NCBI RefSeq assembly: GCF_937616625.2
Contig: NC_065576.1
Location: 25,280,628-25,344,627, forward strand
DNA length: 64,000 nucleotides
Direction of reading: 5' to 3'
Source of the DNA: Mercurialis annua
Lineage: Eukaryota > Streptophyta > Magnoliopsida > Malpighiales > Euphorbiaceae
Positions 27,770 to 40,391 of the stretch are shown in pieces. Position 1 is the first letter of the stretch, and each line of letters starts with the position of its first letter. Under the pieces are notes generated by a model. That model saw only the letters and a program-made list of their open reading frames with translations. It did no database searches and was not told where the DNA came from. The position numbers and the translations under genes were made by a program.

Positions 27770-30680
27770 CAGAGTGTGTTTTAAAAGTGTTGCTAGTTTA
27801 GTATGTCGCGTCTCAAGTCTCTTTGACGCATCGTTCCGATTACCTAAGCATGGTTAGGTTATATTACGCAAAGGATACGTTAAAAGTGACACTAGATTAG
27901 TATGTCCCGTCACAAGTCTCTTTGACGCGTCATTTTGATTACCTAACAATGGTTAGGTTATTTTATGAAAAGTGTGCGTGAAAAGCGACGCTATATAAGT
28001 ATGTCGCATCACAAGTCTCATTAACGCGGCATTCCGATTATATAAGCACAGTTAGGTTATATTACGCTAAGTGTGTGTTAAAAGTGACTAGATTAATATG
28101 TCGCGGTACAAGTCTCTTTAACGCGTCATTCTGATTACCTAACAATGGTTTGGTTATATTACGCAGTGTGCGTGAAAAGTGACGCTATATAAGTATACTC
28201 ACAAGTCTCTTTAACTCGTCGTTCCGATTGCCTAAGCTTGTATTTTAAAAGTGTCGCTAGATTAGTATGTCGCGTCTCAAGTCTCTTTGTCGCATCGTTC
28301 CGATTACCTAAACTTGGTTAGGTTATATATTACGCGAAGGGTGCATGAAAAGTAACGCAATAAAAGTATATCGCGTAACAAGTCCCTTTATCGCTTCGTT
28401 CTAATTACCTATGCATGGTTAGGTTATATATTACACAAAGTGTGCTTTAAAAGTGACGCTATATAAGTATGTTGCGTCTTAAGTCTCTTTAACGCGTCGT
28501 TGCGGTTACCTAAGTATAATTCGGTTATATTATGCAAAGTGTGCGTTAAAAGTGACGCTAGATTAGTATGTCGAGTCTCAAGTCTCTTTAACGCAAGGTG
28601 TAAGTTAAATGTGACGCTAGATACAAGTCTCTTTAACGCGTCATTCCGATTACCTAATCATGGTTAGGTTATATTACGCAAAGTGCGCGTGAAAAGTGAT
28701 GCTAGATAAGTATGTCGCGCACAAGTCTCTTTAACGCGTCGTTCTGAATATCAAAGCATGGTTAGGCTATATTACGCAAAGTGTGCGTTGAAAGTGAGGA
28801 TCGATTTTTCAGTTGCATCACAAGTCTCTTTAACGCGCCGTTCCGATTAGCTATGCATGGTTAGGTTATATTACGCAAAGTGTGCGTGAAAAGTGACTAT
28901 ATATTACTATGTCCCATCACAAGTCTATTCAACGAGTTGTTCCGATTACCTAGGCATGGTTAGGTTATATAACGCAAAGTGTGCATTAAAAGTGACGCTA
29001 TATAAGTATGTTGCGTCACAAGTCTCTTTAAGGAGTCATTCCAATTACCTATGCATTGTTTGGTTATATTACGCAAAGTGTGCGTTAAAAGTGACGCTAT
29101 ATAAGTATGTCGCGTCTTAAGTCTCTTTATCGCGTCGTTTCTATTACATAAGCATGGTCGGTTATATTACGCAGAGTGTGCGTTAAAAGTGATGCTAGAT
29201 TAGAATGTCGCGTCTCAAGTCTCTTTAACGGGTTGTTCTGATTACCTATGGTTTGGTTATATTACGCTAAGTTTGCATGAAAAGTGACGCTATATAATGT
29301 CGCGTCACAAGTCTCTTTAACGCGTTGTTCCGATTACCTAAGCATGGTTAGGTTATATTACGCAAAGTGTGCGTGAAAAGTGACGCTATATAAGTAAGTC
29401 GCGACACAAGTCTCTTTAACGCGTCGTTCCGATTACCAAAGTATGGTTAGGTTATATTACGTAAAGTGTGCGTTAAAAGTGAGGCTAGATTAGTATGTCG
29501 CGTCACAAGTGTCATTAACGTGTCGGCCGATTACCTATGCATGGTTAGGTTATATTATGCAAAGTGAGCGTGAAAAAGGACGCTATGTATGTCGCGTCAC
29601 AAGTCTCTTTAAGGCATCGTTCCAATTACCTATACTTTGTTAGGTTATATTACGCGAAGTGTGCGTTAAAAGTGACACTATATAAGTATATCGCGTCTTA
29701 AGTCTCTTTCACGCGTCGTTTCGATTACCTAAGCATGGTTTGGTTATATTATGCAAAGTGTGCGTTAAAAGTGATGCTAGATTAGTATGTCGCGTCTCAA
29801 GTCTCTTTAACGGGTTGTTCTGATTAGCTAAGCATGGTTAGGTTATATTACGCTAAGTGTGCGCTAAAAGTGACGCTAGATTATTATGTCGTTTCACAAG
29901 TCTCTTTAATGCGTCGTTTCGATTACCTATGCATGGTTAGATTATATAACGCAAAGTGTGCGTTAAAAGTGATGCTGCATTAGTAGTATGTCGCGTCACA
30001 AGTCTCTTTAACGTGTCGTTTTAATTACCTAAGCATGGTTAGGTTACGCAAAGTGTGCGTGAAAAGTGATGCTAGATTAGTATGTCGCTTCTCAAGTCTC
30101 TTTAGCACGTTGTTCCGATTACCTAAGCATGGTTAGGTTATATTATGCGAAGTGTGCGTTAAAGAGTGACACTAGAATAGTATGTCGTGTCACAAGTCTC
30201 TTTAACACGTCGTTCTGATTACCTAACAATGGTTATGTTATATTACGTAAAGTACGCGTGAAATGTGACGCTATATAATTAAATCGCGTCACAAGTGTCT
30301 TTAACGCGTCGTTCCAATTACCTAAGCATGGTTAGGTTATATTACGCACACTTTAACGCGTCGTTTCGATTACCATGCTTATGTCGCGTCACAAGTCACT
30401 CTAACCCGTCGTTCCGGTTACCTAAGCATGGTTAGGTTATAGTACGCAAAGTGTGCGTGAAAGGATCAATAGAATAGTATGTAGCGTCTCAAATCTCTTT
30501 AACGCATCGTTCCGATTACCTAAGCATGGCTAGGTTATATTACGCACAGTGCATGAAAAGTGACGCTATATAAGTATGTCGCATCTCAAGTCTCTTTAAC
30601 GCGTCGTTCCGATTACCCAAGAATGGCTAGGTTGTATTACGCAAAGTGTGCGAGAAAAGTAACAATAGATTAGTATGTCG
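27770..30680 (+). repeat. Type C block 1, right arm
   Basis: Monomers carry GACGCTATATAAGTATG or GTGCGTTAAAAGTGACGC. No short unit occurs between about 27,600 and 30,370. The unusual variant GATTTTTCA at 28803 recurs at 57209, and GTATAATTCGG at 28514 recurs at 46091 and 56880. A deletion-bearing monomer with GTCGGCCGATTACC (about 29522) corresponds to those near 3698 (reverse complement), 58530 and 59120. A truncated join, TTACGCACACTTTAACGCG, lies at about 30342-30360. Confidence 0.7.
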
Positions 30681-31600
30681 TCTCTCAAGTCTCTTTAACG
30701 TGTCGTTCCTATTACCTAAGCATGGTTACGTTATATTACGCAAAGTGTGCGTACAAAGTGACGCTAGATTAATATGGCGCGTCTAAAGTCTTTTTAACGC
30801 GGCTTTTCGATTACCATGCTTATGTCGCGTGAGAAGTCTCTCTAACGCATAGTTCCGATTACCTAAGCATGGTTAGGTTATATTACCCAAAGTGTGCGTG
30901 AAAAATGACAATAGATTAGTATGTCACGTCTCAAGTCCATTTAACTCGTCGTTCCAATTACTTAAGCATGGTTAGGTAATATTACGCAATGTGTGCGTGA
31001 AAAATGACAATAGATTAGCATGTCTCGTCTTAGGTCAATCTAACTCGTCGTTCCAATTACCTGAGCATGGTTAGGTTATATGATGCAATGTGTACGTGAA
31101 AATTGACACTAGATTAGTATATCGCGTCTCAAGTCTCTTTAACGCGTCGTTTTGATTACCATGCTTATGTCGCGTCACAAGTCTCTCTAACGGGTCGTCC
31201 CGATTACCTAAGAATGGTTAGGTTATATTACGCAAAGCGTGCGTGAAAAGTAACAGTAGATTAGTATGTCGCGTATCAAGTCTCTTTAACGCGTCGTTCC
31301 GATTACCCAAGAATGGTTAGGTTATATTGCGCAAAGTGTGAGAGAAAAGTAATGCTAGATTAGTATGTCGCGTCTCCAGTCTCTTTAACCCGTCGTTCCG
31401 ATTACTTAAGCATGGTTACGTTATATTACGCAAGGTGTGCGTGAAAGGTGACGCTAGATTAGTATGTCAGGTCTCAAGGCTCTTTAATGCGTCGTTCCGA
31501 TACCTAATCAAGGTTGTTATATTATGCAAAGTTTGCGTGAAAAGTGATGCTAGATTAGTATGTCGTGTCTCAAGTCTCTTTAACGAATCATTTCGATTAC
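30680..31600 (+). repeat. Type A block 2, right arm (short)
   Basis: TGCGTACAAAGTGACGC, AAGTCCATTTAACTCGTC and TTAGGTCAATCTAACTCGTC occur in type A order. Short units at 30816 and 31161 are 345 bp apart. It lacks the opening marker seen at 14841, 47211 and 60888, so it is truncated at its left side against the C block. Confidence 0.6.
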
Positions 31601-34600
31601 CATGCTTAGGTCGCATCACAAGTCTCTCTAACGCGTCGTTCCGATTACCTAAGCAGGGTTAGGTTATATTACGCAAAGTGTGCGTGAAAAGTGACGCTAG
31701 AATAGTATGTCCAATCTAATGTCTCTTTAACGCGTCGTTTCGATTATCTACGCATGGTTAGGTTATATTACGCAAAGTGTGTGTAAAAAAGTGACGCTAG
31801 ATTAGTATGATTCGTCTCAAGTCTCTTTAAAGCGTCGTTTTGATTACCATGCTTATCTCGCGTCACAAGTCCTTTAACGTGTTGTTCCAATTACCTATGC
31901 ATGGTTAGATTATATTATGCAAAGTTTGCGTTACAAGTGACTTTAAATCAGTATGTCGCGTCTAAAGTCTCTCTAACGCGTCGTTTCAATTTCCTAAGCA
32001 TGGTTAGGTTATATTACATAAAGTGTGTGTGAAAAGTGACACTAGAGTAGTATGTCGCATCTCAAGTCTCTCTAACGCGTCGTACCGATTTTCTAAGAAT
32101 GGTCAGGTTATATTACGCAAAGTGTGCGTTAAAAGTGACGCTTAATTTATATGGCGCGTCTCAAGTCTTTTTAACGCGTCGTTTCGATTACCATGCTTAT
32201 GTCGCATCACAAGTCTCTCTAACGCCTCATTCCGATTACCAAAGTGTGCGTGAAAAATGACAATATATTAGTATGTCGCGACTCAAGTCTATTTAACGAG
32301 TCGTTCAAATTACTTAAACATGGTTATGTTATATTACGCAAAGTGTGCGTGAAAAATGACAATAGATTAGTATGTCGCGACTTAAGTCTATCTAACTCGT
32401 CGTTCCGATTACCTTAGCATGATAAGGTTATATTATGCAATGTGTACGTGAAAAGTGATGCTAGATTAGTTTGTCGCGTCTCAAGTCTCTTTAACGCGTT
32501 GTTTTGATTACCATGCTTATGTCGTGTCACAAGTCTCTCTAAGGGGTCTTTCCGATTACCTAAGAATAATTAGGTTATAATACGCATAGTGTGCGTGAAA
32601 ATTAACAATTGATCAGTATGTCGGGTCTCAAGTCTCTTTTACGCATCGTTCCGATTATCCAAGAATGGTTAGGTTATATTACGCAAAGTGTGCGAGAGAA
32701 GTAATGCTAGATTAGTACGTCGCGTCTCAATTTTATTTAACGCATCATTCCGATTACCTATGCATGGTTAGGTTATATTACGCAAGGTGTGTGTGAAAGG
32801 TGACGCTAGATAAGAATGTCCCGTCTCAAAGCTCTTTAATGCGTCGTTCCGATTACCTAAGTATGGTAACCATTATGCAAAGTTTACGTGAAAGTGACTC
32901 TAATTAGTATGTCGCGTCTCAACTGTCTTTAACGCGTCGTTTCGATTACCATGCTTATGTCGCGTCACAAGTCTCTCTAACGCGTCGTTCCGATTACCAT
33001 AAGCATGGTTAGGTTATAGTACGCAAAGTGTGCGTGAAAAGTAAAAATAGATTAGTATGTCACGTCTCAAGTCTCTTTAACGCGCCGTTACGATCACCTA
33101 AGCCTGGTTAGGTTATATTACGCAAAGTATGCGTGAAAATTGACTAGATTACTATGTCACATCTCAAGTCTATTTAACGCTTCGTTCCGATTACCTAAGC
33201 GGTTAGGTTATATTACGCAAAGGGTGCGTGAAAAGTGACGCTAGATTAGTATGTCGCGTCTCAAATCTCTGTAACGCGTCGTTCCGATTACCTAAGCATG
33301 GTTAAAGGTTATTTACGCAAAGCGTGTGTCAAAAGTGACGCTAGATTATTATGCCGCGTCTCAAGTCAGTTTAACGCGTCGATCAGATTACCTAAGCATG
33401 GCTAGGTTATATTACGCAAAGTGTGCGTGAAAAGTGACGCTAGATTAGTATGTCGCGCTCAAGTCTATTTAACGCGTCGTTCCGATTACCTAAGCATGGT
33501 TAGGTTATATTACGCAAAGGGTGCGTGAAAAGTGACGCTAGAGTAGTATGTCGTATCTCAAGTCCTTTTTAATGCGTCGTTCCAATTACCTAAGCATGGT
33601 TAGGTTATTTACGCAAAACGTGCGTGAAAAGTGACGCTAGATTAGTATGTCACATCTCAAGTCTGTTTAACGCGTCATTCCGATTACCTAAGCATGGTTA
33701 GGTTTGATTAAGCAAAGTGTGCGTGAAAAGGGACACTAGATTAGTATGTCGCGTCTCAAGTCTCTTTAACGCGTCATTCCGATTACCTAAGCATGATAGG
33801 TTATATTACGCAAAGTGTGCGTAAACAGTGATGCTACATTAGTATGGCGCGTCTCAAGTCTCTTTAACGCTTTGTTTCGATTACCATGCTTATGTCGCGT
33901 CACAAGTCTCTCTAAGGCGCTTTTCCGATTACCTAAGCATGCTTAGTTTATATATTACGCAAAGTGTGCGTAAAAAATGATAATTGATTAGTATGTCGTG
34001 TCTCAAGTCTATTTAACGCGTCGTTCCGATTACCTAAGCATGGTTAGGTTATATTACGCAAAGTGTGCGTGATAAATGACAATGGATTAGTATGTCGTGT
34101 CTTAAGTCTATCTAACGCGTTGTTCCGATTATCTATGCATGGTTAGGCTATATTACGCCAGGTGTGCGTGAAAAGAGACGCTAGATTAATATGTCACGTC
34201 TGCTCTTTAATGCGTCGTTCCGATTTACTTAAGCATTGTTAGGTTTTGCGTAAAAAGTGACGTTATATTAGTATGTCGTGTCACAAGTCTCTTAAACGCA
34301 TCGTTTCGATTACCATGCTTATGTCGCGTCACACGTCTCTCTAAGGCGTCGTTCCGATTACCTAAGCATGGTTAGGTTAAATTACCCAAAGTATGCGTGA
34401 AAAGTGACGCTAGATTAGTATGTCCAGTCTCAATTCTCTTTAACGCGTCGTTTCGATTATCTAAGCATGGTTAGGTTGTGCTATACGCAAAGTGTGCAAA
34501 AGTGACGCTAGATTAGTATGATTCGTCTCAAGTCTCTTTAAAATGTCGTTTCGATCACCATGCATATCTCGCGTCACAAGTCTCTTTAACGCGTTGTTCC

Positions 34601-37600
34601 GATTACATAATCATGGTTAGGTTATATTACGCAAAATGTACGTGAAAAGTGATGTTAGATCAGTATGCCGCGTCTCAAGTCTTTCTAACACGTTGTTTCA
34701 ATTTCCTAAGCATGGTTAGGTTATATTACGCAAAATGTGCGTGAAAAGTGACGCTAGATTAGTATGTCGCGTCTCAAGTCTCTTTAACGCGTCGTTTTGA
34801 TTACCATGCTTATGTCGCGTCACAAGTCTCTTTAATGCGTTATTCCGATTACCAAAGCATGGTTAGGTTATATTACGCAAAGTGTGAGTTAAAAATAACA
34901 GTTGATTAGTATCTCGCGTCAAGTCTATTTACGCGTCGTTCCGATTACTTAAGCATGGTTAGGTATTACGCAAAGTGTGCGTGAAAAATGACAATTAATT
35001 AGTATGTCGCGTCTTAAGTCTATCTAACGCGTCGCTCTGATTACCTAAGCATGGTTAGGTTACTTTACGCAAGGTGTGCGTCAAAAGTGACGCTCGATTA
35101 AAATGTCACGTCTCACAGCTCTTTAATGCGTCGTTCCGATTACCTAAGCATGGTTAGGTCATATTATGCAAAGTTTGCGTAAAAAGTGACGCTAGATTAG
35201 TATATCGTGTCTCAAGTCTCTTTTACGCATCATTTCGATTACCATGCTTAGGTCACATCACACGTCTCTCTAACGCGTCGTTCCGATTACCTATGTAGGG
35301 TTAGGTTATATTACGCAAAGTGTGCGTGAAAAGTGACGTTAGACATACTCTTTAACGCGTCATTTCGATTATCTAGGTATGGTTTGGTTATATTATGCAA
35401 AGTGTGCGTAAAAAGTGACGCTAGATTAGTATGATACGTCTCAAGTCTCTTAAAAGCGTCGTTTCGATTACCATTCTTATCTCGGGTCACAACACGTTGT
35501 TCCGATTACCTATGCATGGTTAGGTTATATTACGCAAAGTTTGCGTGAAAAGTGACATTAGAACAATATGTCGCGTCTCAAGTTACTCTAACGCGTCGTT
35601 TCAATTTCCTTAGCATGGTTACGTTATATTACGCAAAGTGTGCGTGAAAAGTGACACTGGATTAATATGGCGCGTCACAAGTCTTTTTAACGCGTCATTT
35701 CGATTACAATGCTTATGTCGCGTCAGAAGTCCCTCCAAACGCGTCGTTCCGATTAACTAAGCATGGTTAGGTTATATTACGCAAAGTGTGCGTGAAAAAT
35801 GACAATAGATTGTATGTCGCGATTCAAGTCCATTTAACGAGTCGTTCCAATTACTTAAGCATAGTTAGGTTATATTACGCAAAGTGTGTGTGAAAAATGA
35901 CAATAGATTAGTATGTCGCGTCTTAAGTCTATCTAACTCGTCGTTCTGATTACTTTAGCGTGGTTAGGTTATATTATGCAATGTATACGTGAAAAGTGAT
36001 GCTAGATTAGTATGTCGCATCTCAAGTCTCTTTAGCGCGTCGTTTTGATTACCATGCTTATGTCGCGTCACAAGTCTCTCTAATGGGTAGTACCGATTAC
36101 CTAAGAATGGTTAGGTTATATTACGCAGGGTGTGCGTGAAAATTAATAATTGATTAGTATGTCGCGTCTCAAGTCTCTTTAACGCGTCGTTCTGATTACC
36201 CAAGAGTGGTTAGGTTATATTAACAAGGTGTGCGAGAAAAGTAATGCTAGATTAGTATGTCGAGTCTCCAGTCTCTTTAACGCGTCGTTCCGATTAGCTA
36301 AGCTTGGTTAGGTTATATTAACAATGTGTGCGAGAAAGGTGACGCTAGATTAAAATGTCCCGTCTCAAGGGTCTTTAATGCATCGTTCCAATTACCTAAG
36401 AGCGGTTGTTATATTATGCAAAGTTTGCGTGAAAAGTGACGCTAGATTAGTATGTCGCGTCTCAAGTCTCTTTAACGCGTCGTTTCGATTACCATGCTTA
36501 TGTCGCGTCACAAGTCTCTCTAACGCGTTGTTCTGATTACCTGAGCATGGTTAGCTTATAATACGTAAAGTGTGCGTGAAAAGTAACAATAGATTAGTAT
36601 GTCGTGTCTCAAGTCTCTTTATAGCGTCATTCCGATTACCTAAGCATGGTTAGGTTAAATTATGAAAGTGTGTGTGAAAAGTGACAATAATATGTCGCAT
36701 CTCAAGTCTATTTAACGCGTCGTTCCGACAACCTAAGCATGGTCAGGTCATATTTCGCAGAGTGTGCGTGAAAAGTGACCTTAGATTAGTATGTCGCGTC
36801 TCAAATCTCATTCACGCGTCATTCCGATTACCAAAGCATGGTTAGGTTATTTATGCAAAGCCTGCGTGAAAAGTAACACTAGATTAGTATGTCGCGTCTC
36901 AGGTTTGTTTAACGCGTCATTCCGATTACCTAAGCATGTTTAGGTTATATTAAGCAAAGTGTTCGTGAAAATTGACGCTAGATTAGTATGTCCCGTCTCA
37001 TGTCTCTTTAACGCGTCGTTCCGATTACCTAAGCATGGTTAGGTTATATTACGCAAAGTGTGCGTAAAAAGTGACGCTAGATTAGTATGGCCCGTCTCAA
37101 GTCTCTTTGACGCGTCGTAAGGATTACCAAGCTTAAGTCGCGTCATAAGTCTCTTTAACGCGTTGTGCCGATTACCTAAGCATGGTTAGGTTATATTACG
37201 TAAAGTGTGCCTAAAAAATGACAATAGATTAGTATGTCGCCTGCCAAGTCTATTTAACGCGTCGTTCCGATTACCTAAGCATGGTTAGGTTATACTACGC
37301 AAAGTGTGCGTGAAAAATGACAATTGATTAGTATGTCGCGTTTTAAGTCTATCTAACGCGTCGGTCTGATTACCTAAGCATGGTTAGGTTATATTACGCA
37401 AGGTGTGCGTGAAAAGTGACGCTCGATTAATATGTCGCGTCTCAAGGCTCTTTAATGCGTCGTTCCGATTACCTAAGCATGGTATTATGCATAGTTTGCG
37501 TTCAAAGTGACACTAGATTAATATGTCACGTCTCACGGCTCTTTAATGCGTCGTTCCAATTAAACCTAAGCATGGTTAGGTAATATTAACCCAAGTGTGC

Positions 37601-38040
37601 GTTAAAAGTGCTGCTAGATTAGTATGTCGCGTCCCAAGTCTCTTTAACGCGTCATTTCGATTACCTAAAGGTTATATTACGCAAATTGTGCGTGAAACGT
37701 GATGCTAGATTAGTACGTCGCGTCTAACGCGTTGTTCTATTACCTAATCATTGTTAGGTTATATTACGCAAAGTGTGCGTGAAAAGTGACGCTAGATTAG
37801 TATGTCGCATCTCAAGTCTCTTTAACGCGTCATTCCAATTACCTAAGCATGGTTATATTACGCAACGTGAGCATGAAAAATGACGCTAGATTAGTATGCC
37901 GGGTCTCAAGTCTGTTTAACGCGTCATTTCGATAACCATGTTTATGTCGCGTCACAAGTCTCTCTATTTGCGTGAAAAGTAACGCTAGATTAGTATATCA
38001 CGTCACCAATTTCTCTAACGCGTCGTTCCATTACCTAAGC
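31600..38040 (+). repeat. Type B block 2, right arm
   Basis: Type B markers occur near 31809, 34520 (step 2711) and 35431. It includes one copy of a 2.24-kb segment found again at 43.8-46.0 kb. From about 37,500 to 38,040 the monomers are irregular, with truncated units, before the 778-bp triplication. Confidence 0.6.
35040..37281 (+). repeat. 2.24-kb segmental duplication, copy 1
   Basis: Colinear with 43,802-46,043. Checked anchors: AGACATACTCTTTAACGCG at 35341 and 44102 (offset 8761), AAGGTGTGCGTCAAAAG at 35071 and 43833 (offset 8762), and GCCTG at 37239 and 46001 (offset 8762). The sequences flanking the two copies differ. Confidence 0.85.
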
Positions 38041-38818
38041 ATGGTTAGGTTATATTATGCAAAGTGTGCGTGAAAAGTGACGCTAGATTAGAATGTTGCT
38101 ACTCAATTCTCTTTAACGCGTCGTTCCGATTACCTAAGCATGGTTAGGTTAGGTTTCACGAAGTGTGCGTAAGAAGTGACGCTAGATTAGTTTGGCGCGT
38201 CTCAAGTCTCTTTTATGCAGCATGCTTATGTCGTGTCACAAGTCTCTCTAACGCGTCGTTCCGATTAACTAAGCATGGTTAGGTTTTATTACGCAAAGTG
38301 TGCGTAAAAAGTGACGCTAGATTGGTATGTCACGTCTCAAGTCTCTTTAGCGCGCCATACCGATTACCTAAGCATGGTTAGGTTATATTACGCAAAGTGT
38401 TTGTAAAAAGTGACGCTAGATTAGTATGGCGCGTCTACAGTCTCTATAACACGTCGTTTCGATTACCATGCTTATGTTGTGTCACAAGTCACTCTAACTC
38501 GCCGTTCCAATTACTTAAGCATGTTTAGGTTATAACTTTTCAACAAAGTGTGCGTGAAAAGTGACGCAAGATTAGTATATCACATCACAAGCCTCTCTAA
38601 CGCCTTGTTCCGATTAGTTAAGCATGGTTAGGTTATATTACGGAAAGTGTGCGTGAAAAGTTACAATAGATTAGTATGTCGCGTCACAAGTCTCTTTAAC
38701 GAGTCGTTCCGATTGCCTGAGCATTGTTAGGTTATAAGCAAAGAGTGCGAGAATAATGACGCTAGATTAGTATGTCGCGTCTTAAGTCTCTTTAACGCGT
38801 CATTCCGACTACCTAAGA
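38041..38818 (+). repeat. 778-bp higher-order repeat, copy 1 of 3
   Basis: The unit consists of about seven long monomers and two short units. It carries private variants: GTTAGGTTAGGTTTCACG (a deletion that fuses two cores), AACTTTTCAACAAAG, and CGCAAGATTAGTATATCAC. Copy 1 has ATGCAGCATGC where copies 2 and 3 have ATGCGGCATGC. Confidence 0.95.
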
Positions 38819-39596
38819 ATGGTTAGGTTATATTATGCAAAGTGTGCGTGAAAAGTGACGCTAGATTAGAATGTTGCTACTCAATTCTCTTTAACGCGTC
38901 GTTCCGATTACCTAAGCATGGTTAGGTTAGGTTTCACGAAGTGTGCGTAAGAAGTGACGCTAGATTAGTTTGGCGCGTCTCAAGTCTCTTTTATGCGGCA
39001 TGCTTATGTCGCGTCACAAGTCTCTCTAACGCGTCGTTCCGATTAACTAAGCATGGTTAGGTTTTATTACGCAAAGTGTGCGTAAAAAGTGACGCTAGAT
39101 TGGTATGTCACGTCTCAAGTCTCTTTAGCGCGCCATACCGATTACCTAAGCATGGTTAGGTTATATTACGCAAAGTGTTTGTAAAAAGTGACGCTAGATT
39201 AGTATGGCGCGTCTACAGTCTCTATAACACGTCGTTTCGATTACCATGCTTATGTTGTATCACAAGTCACTCTAACTCGCCGTTCCAATTACTTAAGCAT
39301 GTTTAGGTTATAACTTTTCAACAAAGTGTGCGTGAAAAGTGACGCAAGATTAGTATATCACATCACAAGCCTCTCTAACGCCTTGTTCCGATTAGTTAAG
39401 CATGGTTAGGTTATATTACGGAAAGTGTGCGTGAAAAGTTACAATAGATTAGTATGTCGCGTCACAAGTCTCTTTAACGAGTCGTTCCGATTGCCTGAGC
39501 ATTGTTAGGTTATAAGCAAAGAGTGCGAGAATAATGACGCTAGATTAGTATGTCGCGTCTTAAGTCTCTTTAACGCGTCATTCCGATTACCTAAGA
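38819..39596 (+). repeat. 778-bp higher-order repeat, copy 2 of 3
   Basis: AGGTTTCACG lies at 38929 here, exactly 778 after 38151. It is almost identical to copy 1. One private difference is TTGTATCACAAG (about 39255) where copies 1 and 3 read TTGTGTCACAAG. Confidence 0.95.
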
Positions 39597-40391
39597 ATGG
39601 TTAGGTTATATTATGCAAAGTGTGCGTGAAAAGTGACGCTAGATTAGAATGTTGCTACTCAATTCTCTTTAACGCGTCGTTCCGATTACCTAAGCATGGT
39701 TAGGTTAGGTTTCACGAAGTGTGCGTAAGAAGTGACGCTAGATTAGTTTGGCGCGTCTCAAGTCTCTTTTATGCGGCATGCTTATGTCGCGTCACAAGTC
39801 TCTCTAACGCGTCGTTCCGATTAACTAAGCATGGTTAGGTTTTATTACGCAAAGTGTGCGTAAAAAGTGACGCTAGATTGGTATGTCACGTCTCAAGTCT
39901 CTTTAACGCGTCATACCGATTACCTAAGCATGGTTAGGTTATATTACGCAAAGTGTTTGTAAAAAGTGACGCTAGATTAGTATGGCGCGTCTACAGTCTC
40001 TATAACACGTCGTTTCGATTACCATGCTTATGTTGTGTCACAAGTCACTCTAACTCGCCGTTCCAATTACCTAAGCATGTTTAGGTTATAACTTTTCAAC
40101 AAAGTGTGCGTGAAAAGTGACGCAAGATTAGTATATCACATCACAAGCCTCTCTAACGCCTTGTTCCGATTAGTTAAGCATGGTTAGGTTATATTACGGA
40201 AAGTGTGCGTGAAAAGTTACAATAGATTAGTATGTCGCGTCACAAGTCTCTTTAACGAGTCGTTCCGATTGCCTAAGCATTGTTAGGTTATAAGCAAAGA
40301 GTGCGAGAATAATGACGCTAGATTAGTATGTCGCGTCTTAAGTCTCTTTAACGCGTCATTCCGATTACCTAAGAATGGTTAGGTTATATTA
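39597..40391 (+). repeat. 778-bp higher-order repeat, copy 3 of 3 plus 17 bp
   Basis: AGGTTTCACG lies at 39707, again 778 after copy 2. It differs at TTTAACGCGTCATACCG (copies 1 and 2 have TTTAGCGCGCCATACCG), ATTACCTAAGCATG (others ATTACTTAAGCATG) and GCCTAAGCATTG (others GCCTGAGCATTG). After the third copy the first 17 bases of the unit are repeated, and the match then ends at 40391. Confidence 0.95.

Larger units (their letters stand above)
17990..27770 (+). repeat. Type B block 1, right arm, ~2.7 kb higher-order repeats
   Basis: The marker GATTCGTCTCAAG with TTTAAAGCGTCG appears near 18288, 20008, 22285, 22797, 25001 and 27330. The canonical step is about 2.7 kb (22285 to 25001). Smaller steps reflect deletions or local duplications; 1720 also occurs on the left arm as 1714. 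Units include the variant TTTACACAAAGCGTGTGTC (near 20703 and 23418, about 2715 apart) and CGATCGGATTACC. The longest type B stretch in the window. Confidence 0.7.

Noticed and set aside
30340..30362. A second orientation switch, because CGCACACTTT appears in the plus arm
   Set aside because: It is a deletion join between TTACGCA and CTTTAACGCG that by chance recreates the word. Sequence on both sides stays in plus orientation.
38041..40391. Treating the 778-bp unit as a transposon family
   Set aside because: It is made entirely of satellite monomers, has no terminal repeats, coding capacity or target duplications, and its copies are strictly adjacent.
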